A DNA stretch of 64,000 bases, from assembly GCA_964388445.1 (NCBI GenBank), contig CAYMAI010000007.1, positions 62,001 to 126,000 of the forward strand, read 5' to 3'. A program made the translations under genes and the position numbers. Of the stretch, positions 25,558 to 34,034 are shown one piece after another. The notes below the pieces were generated by a model that was given only the letters and a program-made list of their open reading frames with translations, was not told the origin of the DNA and did no database searches. Source of the DNA: CAYMAI01 sp964388445 (lineage in GTDB: Bacteria; 4484-113; JAGGVC01). Positions within the stretch are counted from its first letter, which is position 1. Each line of letters starts with the position of its first letter.

Positions 25558-25634
25558 TTGAGGTCAAATGAGCTAAATGTTTAGGCAGTTTCTGCTTAAA
25601 CCTGCGGAATGCGGCATGATTTTTCACCGCCTAA

Positions 25635-26399
25635 TTAGAATTCGCCTTCGGGTTTTCCGATGATCTTTTCCATTTTAAAAAACGCGAAATCGTCGTCCAC
25701 CATTATGTTCTTACGCCATCCACCGGATTCCGCCCTAAACAAAGGCCCCCACTTCAAACCATGAGGAATTGGCACATCGATTTTTTCGGAAAGGTTTGCA
25801 AACCAAAGTCTTTGATAGGCATCAGTTTCGCTTTCGAGGATGCGCTCGAAAAGTTCGGGAATCGCAAACCGGGGTCTTTCGAGCATCGTGTTTGCCAAAA
25901 CGAATATGGTCGGATCGATTCCCAGCGTATATACCCACGGTTCGATTTCCGAAACCGCCTCGTAGTCTCCGGCGAAACCGGCCGCTACAGCTACTGCGGA
26001 AATCATTTCTTTCGTGTGTTTATCCGCTTCGATCCTTTCCGGAATGAGCTCGAAAACGATATGGCGCATTTCAGAATAATCGGCCAAATCGAAAGTAAGC
26101 AAATATAAATCGGCCGAAGAACGAACCGCCCTTAACCTAAAAGTATATGTGTGCTCTCGTGCGGCAAGAAAGCGCTTTAAATACTTCCGCAGCGCATCGG
26201 CGTCGCCGTGAACGGCCGCGTGTTTCATTAGTCCCCACAACCGGCGATCGTCGGGAAGACCGTCTAAAAGCGCGACATCGGCGCGCTCCGGGCTGCTTTC
26301 CAGCTGAAGCAGAAAGACCCGTTCTCGCACCGGCGCACCGCCGCTCACGAAGAACCCGGCTTCCACACCGAAATCCTCGGCATTCTGCTCGTGATTCAT
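25635..26399 (-). CDS. Unrecognised soluble protein of 254 residues
   Basis: I do not recognise a family. The product is soluble, acidic and without signal peptide or membrane helix. The middle part (about 70-170) looks like helical repeat pairs (LWGLMKHAAVHGDADALRKYL; EMISAVAVAAGFAGDYEAVS), which may be ankyrin- or HEAT-like. The start is set at ATG 26399: a consensus TATAAT ends seven bases before it, and there is no ribosome site. A GTG nine codons earlier lies inside the promoter. It is transcribed divergently from the zinc-binding lipoprotein gene. Confidence 0.72.
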   Translation of the reverse strand: MNHEQNAEDFGVEAGFFVSGGAPVRERVFLLQLESSPERADVALLDGLPDDRRLWGLMKHAAVHGDADALRKYLKRFLAAREHTYTFRLRAVRSSADLYLLTFDLADYSEMRHIVFELIPERIEADKHTKEMISAVAVAAGFAGDYEAVSEIEPWVYTLGIDPTIFVLANTMLERPRFAIPELFERILESETDAYQRLWFANLSEKIDVPIPHGLKWGPLFRAESGGWRKNIMVDDDFAFFKMEKIIGKPEGEF

Positions 26400-26406
26400 C
26401 AATGTA

Positions 26407-26434
26407 ATTATACGCAATTTATCCACAATCGCAA
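26407..26434 (-). promoter_or_regulatory. Promoter of a probable leaderless gene
   Basis: On the minus strand TTGCGA (26429-26434), a 16-base spacer and TATAAT (26407-26412), then seven bases to ATG 26399. This is the clearest leaderless-type promoter of the window. Confidence 0.65.
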
Positions 26435-26478
26435 CACGCGTTTTAAATTATCGCCTTCGGCTTACCTTTGTCCGATGC

Positions 26479-26484
26479 TAAAAT
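26479..26484 (+). promoter_or_regulatory. -10 element of a probable leaderless promoter (znuA-like gene)
   Basis: TAAAAT seven bases before ATG 26492. It decides the start: ATG 26483 would overlap the box and TTG 26468 would precede it. Confidence 0.5.
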
Positions 26485-26491
26485 GTCCGCG

Positions 26492-27499
26492 ATGGCAGTT
26501 TCTTCACATATGCGCTTCGCAAGTTTTGTTTATTCAGTCATGTTATTCGCCTTTTGCCTTTTTGCCGCAGGATCGTGCCAAGACAAGCAAGGCGATTCCG
26601 GCAATTCAGCAAATAGGGAATCCAAAAGTGCTGCTGGCGAAAATCCGGTCATAATTGCAACCATTCCTCCGCTCGCAATGATTCTGCGGGAAATAGCAGG
26701 ACAGGAGTTCGAGGTTTTGTGCCTGCTTCCGCCGGGAGCATCGCCGCATACATACGAACCTTCGCCGTCGGATGCCAAAATGGCGGCAAAGGCGTCGGCG
26801 CTGTTTTACGTGGGAGAAGGACTGGACGATTGGGCGGCAAAGATTGAGACAAGAATTAGGGTGGAAGTATTTCAATTTGTACCGGATGAGTTCAAGTTGG
26901 AATTCGAAGATACTCACGACTTGGACGATGGCGAACACAATCATTCGGATGGCCATGGACATGCAAAGGGCGGATTCGACCCTCACTTTTGGACTTCCCC
27001 AAAGGTGGTTATTCCCGTATCGATTGCGCTTTGCGGCGAACTCGCAAGTCAGAAACCAAATGCCCGACCGAATTTGAGGGAGAATCTTAAGCGGTTTGAA
27101 CTTTCTCTATTAGAACTCGATGCTGAAATTCGAGATCTGATGAGCGGCTTCGCCGGCGAGTCCGTAGTGTTGCTTCATGCCTCCCAAAATTATCTTTTAA
27201 GCGAATACGGAATCAAAATTGCCGGAATTATCGAAGAGGCTGCCGGGGTGGAGGCTTCGCCAAGAAAAATAGCGGAACTTGCCGACCAAATTCGCCAATC
27301 AAAAGCAAAAGCGATTTTCACCGAACCTCAGCTATCGGAATCCGCCGCACGCACAATTGCAAATGAGGCAGGCGTGCCCCTTTTCGAACTCGACCCGCTT
27401 GGCGGCACTTCGGGCCGCGATACCTATGAAAATCTAATCAGATTCAATGCATCGGCATTAGCAGAAGCATTGAGTGGAAAGCAACAAGTCGGCCTTTAG
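26492..27499 (+). CDS. Zinc/manganese ABC transporter substrate-binding lipoprotein (ZnuA-like)
   Basis: The product is about 335 residues. The signal ends in AAGSC (Cys ~29), a lipoprotein site. The cluster A-I fold is shown by ATIPPLAMILREIAG, PGASPHTYEPSPSD with the first metal His (~83), HFWTSPKVV (~165), LLHASQNYLLSEYGIK (~228) and TEPQLSES. A His/Asp-rich loop (about 140-160, with HNHSDGHGH) is typical of zinc-specific ZnuA proteins. It should capture zinc for an ABC importer. No permease or ATPase gene lies beside it, so those must be elsewhere. The start ATG 26492 follows a -10-like TAAAAT by seven bases. Confidence 0.87.
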   Translation: MAVSSHMRFASFVYSVMLFAFCLFAAGSCQDKQGDSGNSANRESKSAAGENPVIIATIPPLAMILREIAGQEFEVLCLLPPGASPHTYEPSPSDAKMAAKASALFYVGEGLDDWAAKIETRIRVEVFQFVPDEFKLEFEDTHDLDDGEHNHSDGHGHAKGGFDPHFWTSPKVVIPVSIALCGELASQKPNARPNLRENLKRFELSLLELDAEIRDLMSGFAGESVVLLHASQNYLLSEYGIKIAGIIEEAAGVEASPRKIAELADQIRQSKAKAIFTEPQLSESAARTIANEAGVPLFELDPLGGTSGRDTYENLIRFNASALAEALSGKQQVGL

Positions 27500-27975
27500 C
27501 TTTGCTTGGGTTTGGCGTTGCCTTTGGAATCAGTCAGCTTGCCGGAAGTGGACATTTTGGTGCGAGTAAAATTGTCGAGAGCCAGCGGCCCGCTTCCGAG
27601 GAACATCAGTGCAAGCGCTGTAAGTCCGTATGCAAATGCCGTGTCTCCTCTTTCAATAAACGAAGCATTATGAGAGCCGAAAAACGCAACGCACATCGTA
27701 ATGAAAATGAAAAAGCAGGCATAACTGGTAAGCGCACCGAGCAGAAGCGCAATTCCGCCGAAGAATTCGGAGCATGCTGCGGCGTAGGCGAAAAAAGCTG
27801 GAAACGGAAAACCCATCTTTTCAACGCCGTCAATTAGGCCGATTACCCCTGGCCCCGAATCAGTCCATAACCCGAAAAGCTTCTGTCCGCCTTTGAACGT
27901 GAAAACCGCGCCGAGGCCGATTCGTATAAAAAGCGGCGCAAAGGGTTTGAATGAATTAAGCAGTCTAGCGATCAT
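27496..27975 (-). CDS. DoxX-family membrane protein
   Basis: The product is 159 residues with four membrane segments. The DoxX pattern is visible: FIRIGLGAVFTFKGGQKLFG near the N-terminus, then GFPFPAFFAYAAACSEFFGG with the conserved Glu, and the ALTSYACFF helix. DoxX proteins are linked to quinone or thiol redox chemistry in the membrane, but the role of most members is unsettled. ATG 27975 follows GAGGAGG. The 3' end overlaps the convergent znuA-like gene by four bases. Confidence 0.84.
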   Translation of the reverse strand: MIARLLNSFKPFAPLFIRIGLGAVFTFKGGQKLFGLWTDSGPGVIGLIDGVEKMGFPFPAFFAYAAACSEFFGGIALLLGALTSYACFFIFITMCVAFFGSHNASFIERGDTAFAYGLTALALMFLGSGPLALDNFTRTKMSTSGKLTDSKGNAKPKQS

Positions 27976-27988
27976 AACGCCTCCTCTA

Positions 27989-28007
27989 CGGCGCATGATA
28001 TGCGCCG
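27989..28007. repeat. Perfect GC hairpin CGGCGCAT-GAT-ATGCGCCG
   Basis: An 8-bp perfect stem with a three-base loop in the leader of the DoxX gene. It is one of a set of short intergenic GGCGC hairpins. Confidence 0.45.
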
Positions 28008-28087
28008 ACGTTATTTTAATACACTAAATCTGACGAATATTGTCTATCTTGAAAATACCTGAATTCGGCGGCCTTTTTGCCTCTAGG

Positions 28088-29617
28088 TTAGTCGGGTAAT
28101 CCTGCGGGCCGTCCGACTTCTTCGCCGTTTTCCACTTCGGTTGCTTCGAGTGCAAATTTCATGCTTTTTTCGGAAAGCTGCAGGTTCATTTGGCGCGTAA
28201 ACTTCAAGGGATACTCGTTGTTGAAACAAGCCAAGCAGAATTTTTCTTTTTCTATTCCGGTCGCCCTAACCATCCCGTCAATACTAAGATAATGCAAGGA
28301 ATCCGCACCGATAAACTCGCAAATTTCCTCTTCGGTTCTGTTTGCGGCGATTAGCTCCCGCCTTGTTCCGAAATCCACTCCGTAGTAGCAGGGATGGCGT
28401 ATAGCGCTGCTCGACAGTCTCACGTGTACTTCCTTCACACCGCCGATATCCCTAAGCAGCCGCACGATTTTGCGCATCGTGCTGCCTCGAACTATGCTGT
28501 CGTCAACGAGAACAATCCGCTTTCCGTCAAGAGTCTCCGTAAGCGGATTCAACTTCATACGCACCCCGAGATCGCGAAAGGTTTGCAGTGGCTCGATAAA
28601 CGTGCGCCCGACATAGCGGTTTTTTACGAAGCCTTCCGCATATTTGATTCCGCTTGCATCGGCATATCCGATGGCGGCAGGCGTTCCGCTGTCCGGCACT
28701 CCGATAATCCAATCAGCCTCGACGGGCGCTTCGCGCGCAAGTTCCCGTCCCATTTTTACGCGTATTTTATAAACGAGTTTGTCTGCCAACAGGCTATCTG
28801 GCCTCGAAAAATAGAAAAACTCGAACATGCAATGGTGAGGCTTCGATTCTTCAGAAAGTCTATGCGAAGTTAGCCCATTATCGTCGGCGACAACCATTTC
28901 GCCGGGTTCGACCTCTCGCAGATACTCTGAGCCGACCACCGCAAACGCCGCCGACTCGCTTGCGAACATGTAATGCCCGTTGCGCTTTCCAATCGAGAGC
29001 GGTCTAATACCCAGCGGGTCTCTTACGGCGATAAGTTTGTCGTTTGTCAGTACAAGGAGACTATAAGCACCGGTGAATCTAGGAAAAACTTCAAGAATCG
29101 CCTCTTCGATGCTTTTGGTTTTATAAGATTCCAAAAGAATTCTTGCCATGACCGCGCTGTCGGTGGTGGGAATGTGATTGGCGCCTTTCGCTCGAAGCTC
29201 TGCATAGAGTTCGGCAGTATTAATCAAGTTTCCATTATGAGCAAGTGCCAGGTGCTTTCCCGGCTCGCTATCGAGCACTACCGGTTGTGCGTTTTCGATT
29301 TTGCTGGCGCCTGTCGTCGAATACCGATTGTGGCCGATTGCCGCTGCACCCTTAAGCATTTTTAAAGTTTTTTCCGTGAAAACCTGATTGACGAGCCCCA
29401 TCCCCGTATGGCTGACTATCCATTCCGGATTCGAAACCGCAATGCCGCTCGATTCCTGGCCGCGATGCTGCATACTGAAAAGTCCAAAAAACGTGACGCG
29501 GCTAACGTCGAGCCCAGGTGCGTACACTCCGAACACTGCGCAGTTTTCACCGATGCGCGCGTCATCGCCGCCGCCTTGCGGCCCGGAATCGAATAACGGC
29601 TCAGCTTCGATTGGCAT
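28088..29617 (-). CDS. purF: Amidophosphoribosyltransferase
   Basis: PurF makes 5-phosphoribosylamine from PRPP and glutamine, the first committed step of purine synthesis. The product is 509 residues. The glutaminase begins at Cys26 (GENCAVFGVY) after a 25-residue propeptide that should be cleaved. MQHRGQESSGIAV and GHNRYSTTG follow. The PRPP loop is VLVDDSIVRGST (~370). CLACFNNEYP near the C-terminus and other Cys suggest the Bacillus-type enzyme with a 4Fe-4S cluster. AAGGAGG precedes the ATG. No other pur gene adjoins. Confidence 0.96.
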   Translation of the reverse strand: MPIEAEPLFDSGPQGGGDDARIGENCAVFGVYAPGLDVSRVTFFGLFSMQHRGQESSGIAVSNPEWIVSHTGMGLVNQVFTEKTLKMLKGAAAIGHNRYSTTGASKIENAQPVVLDSEPGKHLALAHNGNLINTAELYAELRAKGANHIPTTDSAVMARILLESYKTKSIEEAILEVFPRFTGAYSLLVLTNDKLIAVRDPLGIRPLSIGKRNGHYMFASESAAFAVVGSEYLREVEPGEMVVADDNGLTSHRLSEESKPHHCMFEFFYFSRPDSLLADKLVYKIRVKMGRELAREAPVEADWIIGVPDSGTPAAIGYADASGIKYAEGFVKNRYVGRTFIEPLQTFRDLGVRMKLNPLTETLDGKRIVLVDDSIVRGSTMRKIVRLLRDIGGVKEVHVRLSSSAIRHPCYYGVDFGTRRELIAANRTEEEICEFIGADSLHYLSIDGMVRATGIEKEKFCLACFNNEYPLKFTRQMNLQLSEKSMKFALEATEVENGEEVGRPAGLPD

Positions 29618-29737
29618 AAAAACTGCCTCCTTACCGATGTTTATTATATAGCGAACTGCCTTATTGGCGAAATTTGATTAATCTTGAAGACTATTATTCG
29701 AAGTAACAAGTATTCGCGGATAAATGGACTATTGTCA

Positions 29738-30631
29738 TTACCGCTCATAAACCGCCACGCCGCCGGTGTCTTGCGCAATCCAGAATCTGCCATCGCCGTC
29801 GAGCGTTATGCCCTCCTGCGCCGCGCCGGGAAGCGATTCCCATTTTACAGTTTCTTTCGTATCAGGGTTCACGATTTGCAGTAGGTTCATCCAAGCGTGA
29901 GACAGCCATAAAGTTCCTGTTTCGGGGTGCCACATAATGTCGCCGAGATTAATTTGCTCGCTTTCGATTACGTCCGTCACCTTGATTAGCGCCGGGTCGC
30001 CGCCAACCGCGCCGCCGGTTTCCGGCAGCTCGCACACGATTACGCAAGTCGGGTCGTTTTGGTTGGCTAGATAAAAAATACCGCCTAGCGGTTTGCCTTT
30101 CATTGGGCGAAATGCGATGCCTTCAATTCCGTCGCCACCACGCTCGGCGATAGTTTTGCCGCCCTGTTCATGCTGCAATCTGAAGGTGCGAAGATGGCGA
30201 GGACCGTTCGGGTCAACCTCGTATACGAAGTCGTACCACTCCTCGGCGATATATAAAAGGCCATTCGATGAGTTTACGGTCACGCCTTCGAGATCGCGAC
30301 CGAGTTCAAGTTTTCCCTTCACTTTGGTTCCCGTAACTTCGCCGTATTCGGGATGCGTTTCCGCCACGAGGATGAACTCGTAAAGCGCGCTCGGCCTGCT
30401 TGGGCCGCCGTCGTCGACTATGAAAAATGAGTCTCTATCGGCGTAATATGCAATTCCGCTCGGTTCCGGCACTTCTAAAAGGGGAAGCGCGCCGGCGAAT
30501 TTCCATGGCGAAGGTTCGACTGTGAAATCATAAGCCGGTGATATTTCCGGCCTTAGCAAGGTTAACGCGGCAAACGCCATCCCTCCAATTAGGGCGATAG
30601 TTATCGATGCGACCGCAAGTTTTCTAAGCAT
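29738..30631 (-). CDS. Exported SdiA-regulated/YjiK-like propeller protein
   Basis: The product is 297 residues with an N-terminal signal peptide or anchor (MLRKLAVASITIALIGGMAFAAL). The body matches the SdiA-regulated family: EVPEPSGIAYYADRDSFFIVDD, GRDLEGVTVNSSNGLLYIAEE, GIEGIAFRPMKGKPL and LSHAWMNLLQI. These are beta-propeller proteins of the cell envelope, related to esterase-like phytase domains; the reaction, if any, is unknown. GAGGAAA precedes the ATG. Confidence 0.83.
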   Translation of the reverse strand: MLRKLAVASITIALIGGMAFAALTLLRPEISPAYDFTVEPSPWKFAGALPLLEVPEPSGIAYYADRDSFFIVDDGGPSRPSALYEFILVAETHPEYGEVTGTKVKGKLELGRDLEGVTVNSSNGLLYIAEEWYDFVYEVDPNGPRHLRTFRLQHEQGGKTIAERGGDGIEGIAFRPMKGKPLGGIFYLANQNDPTCVIVCELPETGGAVGGDPALIKVTDVIESEQINLGDIMWHPETGTLWLSHAWMNLLQIVNPDTKETVKWESLPGAAQEGITLDGDGRFWIAQDTGGVAVYER

Positions 30632-30751
30632 TTAGTTTCCTCGAAGCCCGTGCGAAGCAAAAACCTGCAATAGCGCGGGTAATTTATGATACCATTCTGG
30701 CCGAGCTTTGCCCGGATTGGTGCAGTAGTATTTATTTAAGGGGTAACTGAT

Positions 30752-31318
30752 ATGCGGATTATTTGGACGGCGATACTCGCTTGGTCTGCGCTTTTTATCC
30801 CGGCTTTTTGGGGTGCATCGATGGCTGAAGAGAAAACCACTGAATCAAGTCAAGGACCGCAAGTGCAAATCAAATATCTGTACGCATATGCGAACGACCT
30901 TGAAGCGATGAGGAAGTTTTATACCGAACTCGTCGGTATGAAGCAAGGCGCGTTCAGAAACGATCAATGGGGTTGGCTTGTGTACGATTGCGGAGGATTC
31001 CAGCTTATGTTCTTTCGCTCCGAACCTCCGCTCGCTCCGATGCCTGCCGAAACTCGTTGGGCGCTGCAACCCGGTTGGAATGACGGCGAGATCCGCGACG
31101 GTGCGGAAATAATCTCTTGGTCCATACAGGTACCTGAGGAAGATTTCGCTGGCACGATTGCGGGCCTAATAGAAGCCGGTTCGGAGTGCTACTACGAAAA
31201 ACCTATGTGGTTCCAAGATTCATACTGGGGATTTCCGGTGCGCGACCCTATGGGCAACACCGTCGAAATTTTCTGCACTCCCAAAGAGCGGCCCGCCAGC
31301 ACCGAATGGCCGGCTTAG
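30752..31318 (+). CDS. Exported single-domain VOC (glyoxalase-like) protein
   Basis: The product is 188 residues with a signal peptide (to about residue 25, AFWGASMAEE). One VOC fold follows: IKYLYAYANDLEAMRKFYTELVGM, a metal-site region at FQLMFF, and a closing VRDPMGNTVEIFC with the terminal metal Glu. The ligand is unknown. AAGGGG precedes the ATG. It is the second exported VOC protein in the window; the two share the export signal and fold but not the domain number. Confidence 0.82.
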   Translation: MRIIWTAILAWSALFIPAFWGASMAEEKTTESSQGPQVQIKYLYAYANDLEAMRKFYTELVGMKQGAFRNDQWGWLVYDCGGFQLMFFRSEPPLAPMPAETRWALQPGWNDGEIRDGAEIISWSIQVPEEDFAGTIAGLIEAGSECYYEKPMWFQDSYWGFPVRDPMGNTVEIFCTPKERPASTEWPA

Positions 31319-31353
31319 TTATAGGCGTCAGGATGAAAGTGCTTTCGACGTGA

Positions 31354-32871
31354 TTATTGGAAATAAACCAATTCGTCTTTGACCCATACCTCAGCGACAA
31401 GCGCCTTTTCCGGCTCGTTTTCGATTAGCGGCTCAAGACTTTCGAGTACGGTAAACGTCGCGTCGTATCCCGGTGCAATTTTTCCTGTTCGACTTTCATG
31501 ATGAGCCAAATAGGCGCAGCCTTCAGTGTGCAGCCGAATCGCAGTCTCAAAGTCTACGCTCTCAGCAGCATTCGGATGATGCACCATTGCGCTAATCGCT
31601 GTAAGTGGGTCGATAGGCGTTATGTAGCTGTCGCTGCCCGCGCCGATTTTCATTCCTCGTCGCGACATTTCGCCGTAACGGTGCAGCATCGGCCACCTAT
31701 CAGCTCCAAGCGCCCATTCATATTTTCCGCCGCGCTCTCCCCAAAGGCGCATGAATGCCGGTTGCACTCCCGATGCAACCCCAAGCCGTGCGGAATCCTC
31801 AATTTGGTCGTCGCGCGAAACGATAAAGTGGTCGAGCCTCGGGCGGAATTTTTTCAAATCGTATTTGGCAGACAGATTATTAAGTGCACGCAGGCACTGG
31901 TCTATTGCCCGATCGCCTATAACGTGAAAGCACGGCTGGAGATTTCTTGCAAACGCGCTTTCGTAGTAAGCTTCGATTTCATCGTCAGACATGTAAAGGC
32001 AGCCGTTCGTTTTGCCCGCCGGGCCGTTTGTATTCGCGTATGGCTCGTTCAAAGCCGCTGTAAAGCTTCCGATTGCGCCATCGATAAGTTCGCAACCGCC
32101 AACGCGCCCGAGGCCAAGCGACTCGGCAAGCTCGAAGTCTAGCGTGCGCGGATAAAGCGTAAGCTCGATTGGACAAGTTTTGTCGTATTCCAGAATCGAA
32201 TTAAATTCGCGCTCGCGGAATTTGCCGTAACCTTCGAGGCAATGTATTCCGGTTACTCCTTTCGAGAGTGCGTGCTTTATGGCTAAGTCGAGACCGGCTT
32301 TTTTTTCTTCCTCGGTATAGCTGTCATAGATTTCGTCCACTAGGTCTTCGTAAGCCCCTCCGCGAACGATTCCCGTCGGCGTGCCGGAGGAAGAAATTTC
32401 TACGCCGTCCATACCCGCACGCAGCCCGAAAAACGACATTCCGGCAGTATTGAATAGTGCGCTGTGACCCTCGATGCTTTTAACGGCAACCGGAATTTCT
32501 CCGGTAAAAGCATCCAAAAACGAGGCTGTGACATCGTTCCTGTCGGGATAATCCGATAGATCGAGCCCCATAAACTTGTTAACCCGCGATCTCTTAAGTT
32601 CAGCATGCAAAATCGCGGACTTTAGCTGCGCCGCAGACTTGGCACCGTAAACGCTAGGCGTAACGAAGCGCATCGCGGTGCCCATTAGATGAACATGGCT
32701 ATCGATAAATCCGGGGAAAACCGCTTTGCCGCGCAAATCATGGTCGCACTTTTCATGCCTTTCCGGGCGCACGATGGCGGCTATTTTTCCGCGGGAAATC
32801 TTTATGGCCCACTCTCCGGAGGAATATCCGAATAGGTTATCGGAAAGTATTGTGGAATAACCGGATGCCAT
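31354..32871 (-). CDS. Amidohydrolase family 3 (YtcJ-like) metal-dependent hydrolase
   Basis: The product is 505 residues of the amidohydrolase superfamily. VFPGFIDSHVHLMG (~55) gives the first metal ligands His-x-His. CFHVIGDRAIDQCL (~315) gives the later His, and GAGSDSYITPIDPL (~410) the final Asp. KIAPGYDATFTVLE near the end is the usual second part of the small beta domain. YtcJ-type enzymes hydrolyse N-substituted amides, but substrates are seldom known. AAGGAAAGC precedes the ATG. It is cytoplasmic and lies 23 bases after corA on the same strand, so the two may share a transcript. Confidence 0.86.
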   Translation of the reverse strand: MASGYSTILSDNLFGYSSGEWAIKISRGKIAAIVRPERHEKCDHDLRGKAVFPGFIDSHVHLMGTAMRFVTPSVYGAKSAAQLKSAILHAELKRSRVNKFMGLDLSDYPDRNDVTASFLDAFTGEIPVAVKSIEGHSALFNTAGMSFFGLRAGMDGVEISSSGTPTGIVRGGAYEDLVDEIYDSYTEEEKKAGLDLAIKHALSKGVTGIHCLEGYGKFREREFNSILEYDKTCPIELTLYPRTLDFELAESLGLGRVGGCELIDGAIGSFTAALNEPYANTNGPAGKTNGCLYMSDDEIEAYYESAFARNLQPCFHVIGDRAIDQCLRALNNLSAKYDLKKFRPRLDHFIVSRDDQIEDSARLGVASGVQPAFMRLWGERGGKYEWALGADRWPMLHRYGEMSRRGMKIGAGSDSYITPIDPLTAISAMVHHPNAAESVDFETAIRLHTEGCAYLAHHESRTGKIAPGYDATFTVLESLEPLIENEPEKALVAEVWVKDELVYFQ

Positions 32872-32894
32872 ATGCTTTCCTTGGGCTATGCAAA

Positions 32895-33908
32895 CTATAT
32901 CCAGCCGCGTTTTCGGAAGAACACGATAAGGCCGACAGACAAAACGACCATAAAAAGCAAAACTAGATAATATGCCGCGGGGTGGCCAAGTTCGGGCATA
33001 TTTTCGAAATTCATCCCATAAATACCGGCGACGAGATTGAGCGGCAGAATGATGGCGCTGATAACCGTAAGGATTCGGATGATTTCGTTAGTCCTGTCGG
33101 TAACGAGCGTCATATGCAAATCCATGATGTTCGTAAGTGCGTCGCGTTCCTGACCGAGGATTTCGATCGCCCGGTCAAGCTGGTCGAGAAGGTCATTGAA
33201 ATAGCGTACTACTTCGGCTTCCTCTTCCTCCTCGCGGGGCCTTTGCGAGCGAATAAGCCCGCCAATAATCACGCGCTCGGCCTGCACGGATCGGCGCATA
33301 ACTGTTACCGACTGCCTTAATGCAAGTATATACCTTACAAGTTTGCGCGCTCCGAGTCGCGACTTTACGGATTCGCCCGCGAGAATCATATTTTCTATAT
33401 CGTCGGCCATTTTCTGAACGTGCGTCAGCTCTGAAAGATATGCTTCGATTATCACGTCCAATATGTGGTGGAGAAACAGCATCGCTTTTTCGCTGGATGT
33501 ATGAATATTCTCCGGAATAGGCATAAGCTGGTGGCGGAATTCGTGCAGTTCCTTCCGGTGCACCGTGATTACGTAGTTTCTCCCGACAAAAACGTTAAGC
33601 TCTCGCGCTTCGACTTCGCCTTGTTTGTTGATTATGAAATAGTGAAAAATGAAAAACTGATAGTCTTCGTAATCGTCCGCCTTGGGCATGAATGTTAGGC
33701 GCGCGTAGCAGTCTTCAGCCGTTAGAGGGTGAAACTTGAGCCGGTTCACCAATAGCTCGACGACTTCCTTTTCAGGCGCGTCCGTAATGTCGAGGTCCAC
33801 CCACGAGAACTCCCAGCTCGTGATTAGCTCCTCGACCTGCTCGAAGGATGGCTGCTTTAGCTTTACAGCTTCGCCGTCCTGTAGCTGAATCGCCCGAATC
33901 AGAATCAT
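32895..33908 (-). CDS. corA: CorA-family magnesium/cobalt channel
   Basis: The product is 337 residues. The C-terminus has two membrane helices with the signature YGMNFENMPE between them and a basic end (FRKRGWI). A long cytoplasmic domain with coiled helices (ELTHVQKMADDIENMI; LDQLDRAIEILGQERDAL) precedes them, as in CorA. It forms a pentameric channel that admits Mg2+ down the membrane potential. The upstream leader carries a GCGCC hairpin at 33926-33940. It is likely the first gene before the amidohydrolase. Confidence 0.93.
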   Translation of the reverse strand: MILIRAIQLQDGEAVKLKQPSFEQVEELITSWEFSWVDLDITDAPEKEVVELLVNRLKFHPLTAEDCYARLTFMPKADDYEDYQFFIFHYFIINKQGEVEARELNVFVGRNYVITVHRKELHEFRHQLMPIPENIHTSSEKAMLFLHHILDVIIEAYLSELTHVQKMADDIENMILAGESVKSRLGARKLVRYILALRQSVTVMRRSVQAERVIIGGLIRSQRPREEEEEAEVVRYFNDLLDQLDRAIEILGQERDALTNIMDLHMTLVTDRTNEIIRILTVISAIILPLNLVAGIYGMNFENMPELGHPAAYYLVLLFMVVLSVGLIVFFRKRGWI

Positions 33909-33925
33909 GTATGGCTTCCATCATA

Positions 33926-33940
33926 GCGCGCCGATGGCGC
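33926..33940. repeat. Short GC hairpin GCGCGCC-GAT-GGCGC
   Basis: A 15-base element in the gap between corA and the divergent propeller gene. It differs at one base from the element at 50112-50126. Confidence 0.45.
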
Positions 33941-33985
33941 AGTCACAGAGTACCACTCTTTTCCGGCATTGAAAAGAGCGCGGCC

Positions 33986-34012
33986 TTGACCAATAGGTTT
34001 TTCTGATAAAAT
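33986..34012 (+). promoter_or_regulatory. Promoter of the propeller gene at 34035
   Basis: TTGACC (33986-33991), a short 15-base spacer and TAAAAT (34007-34012). The gene follows with its own GGAGAG ribosome site. Confidence 0.5.
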
Positions 34013-34034
34013 CGGCGTTTTACTGGAGAGTCAA

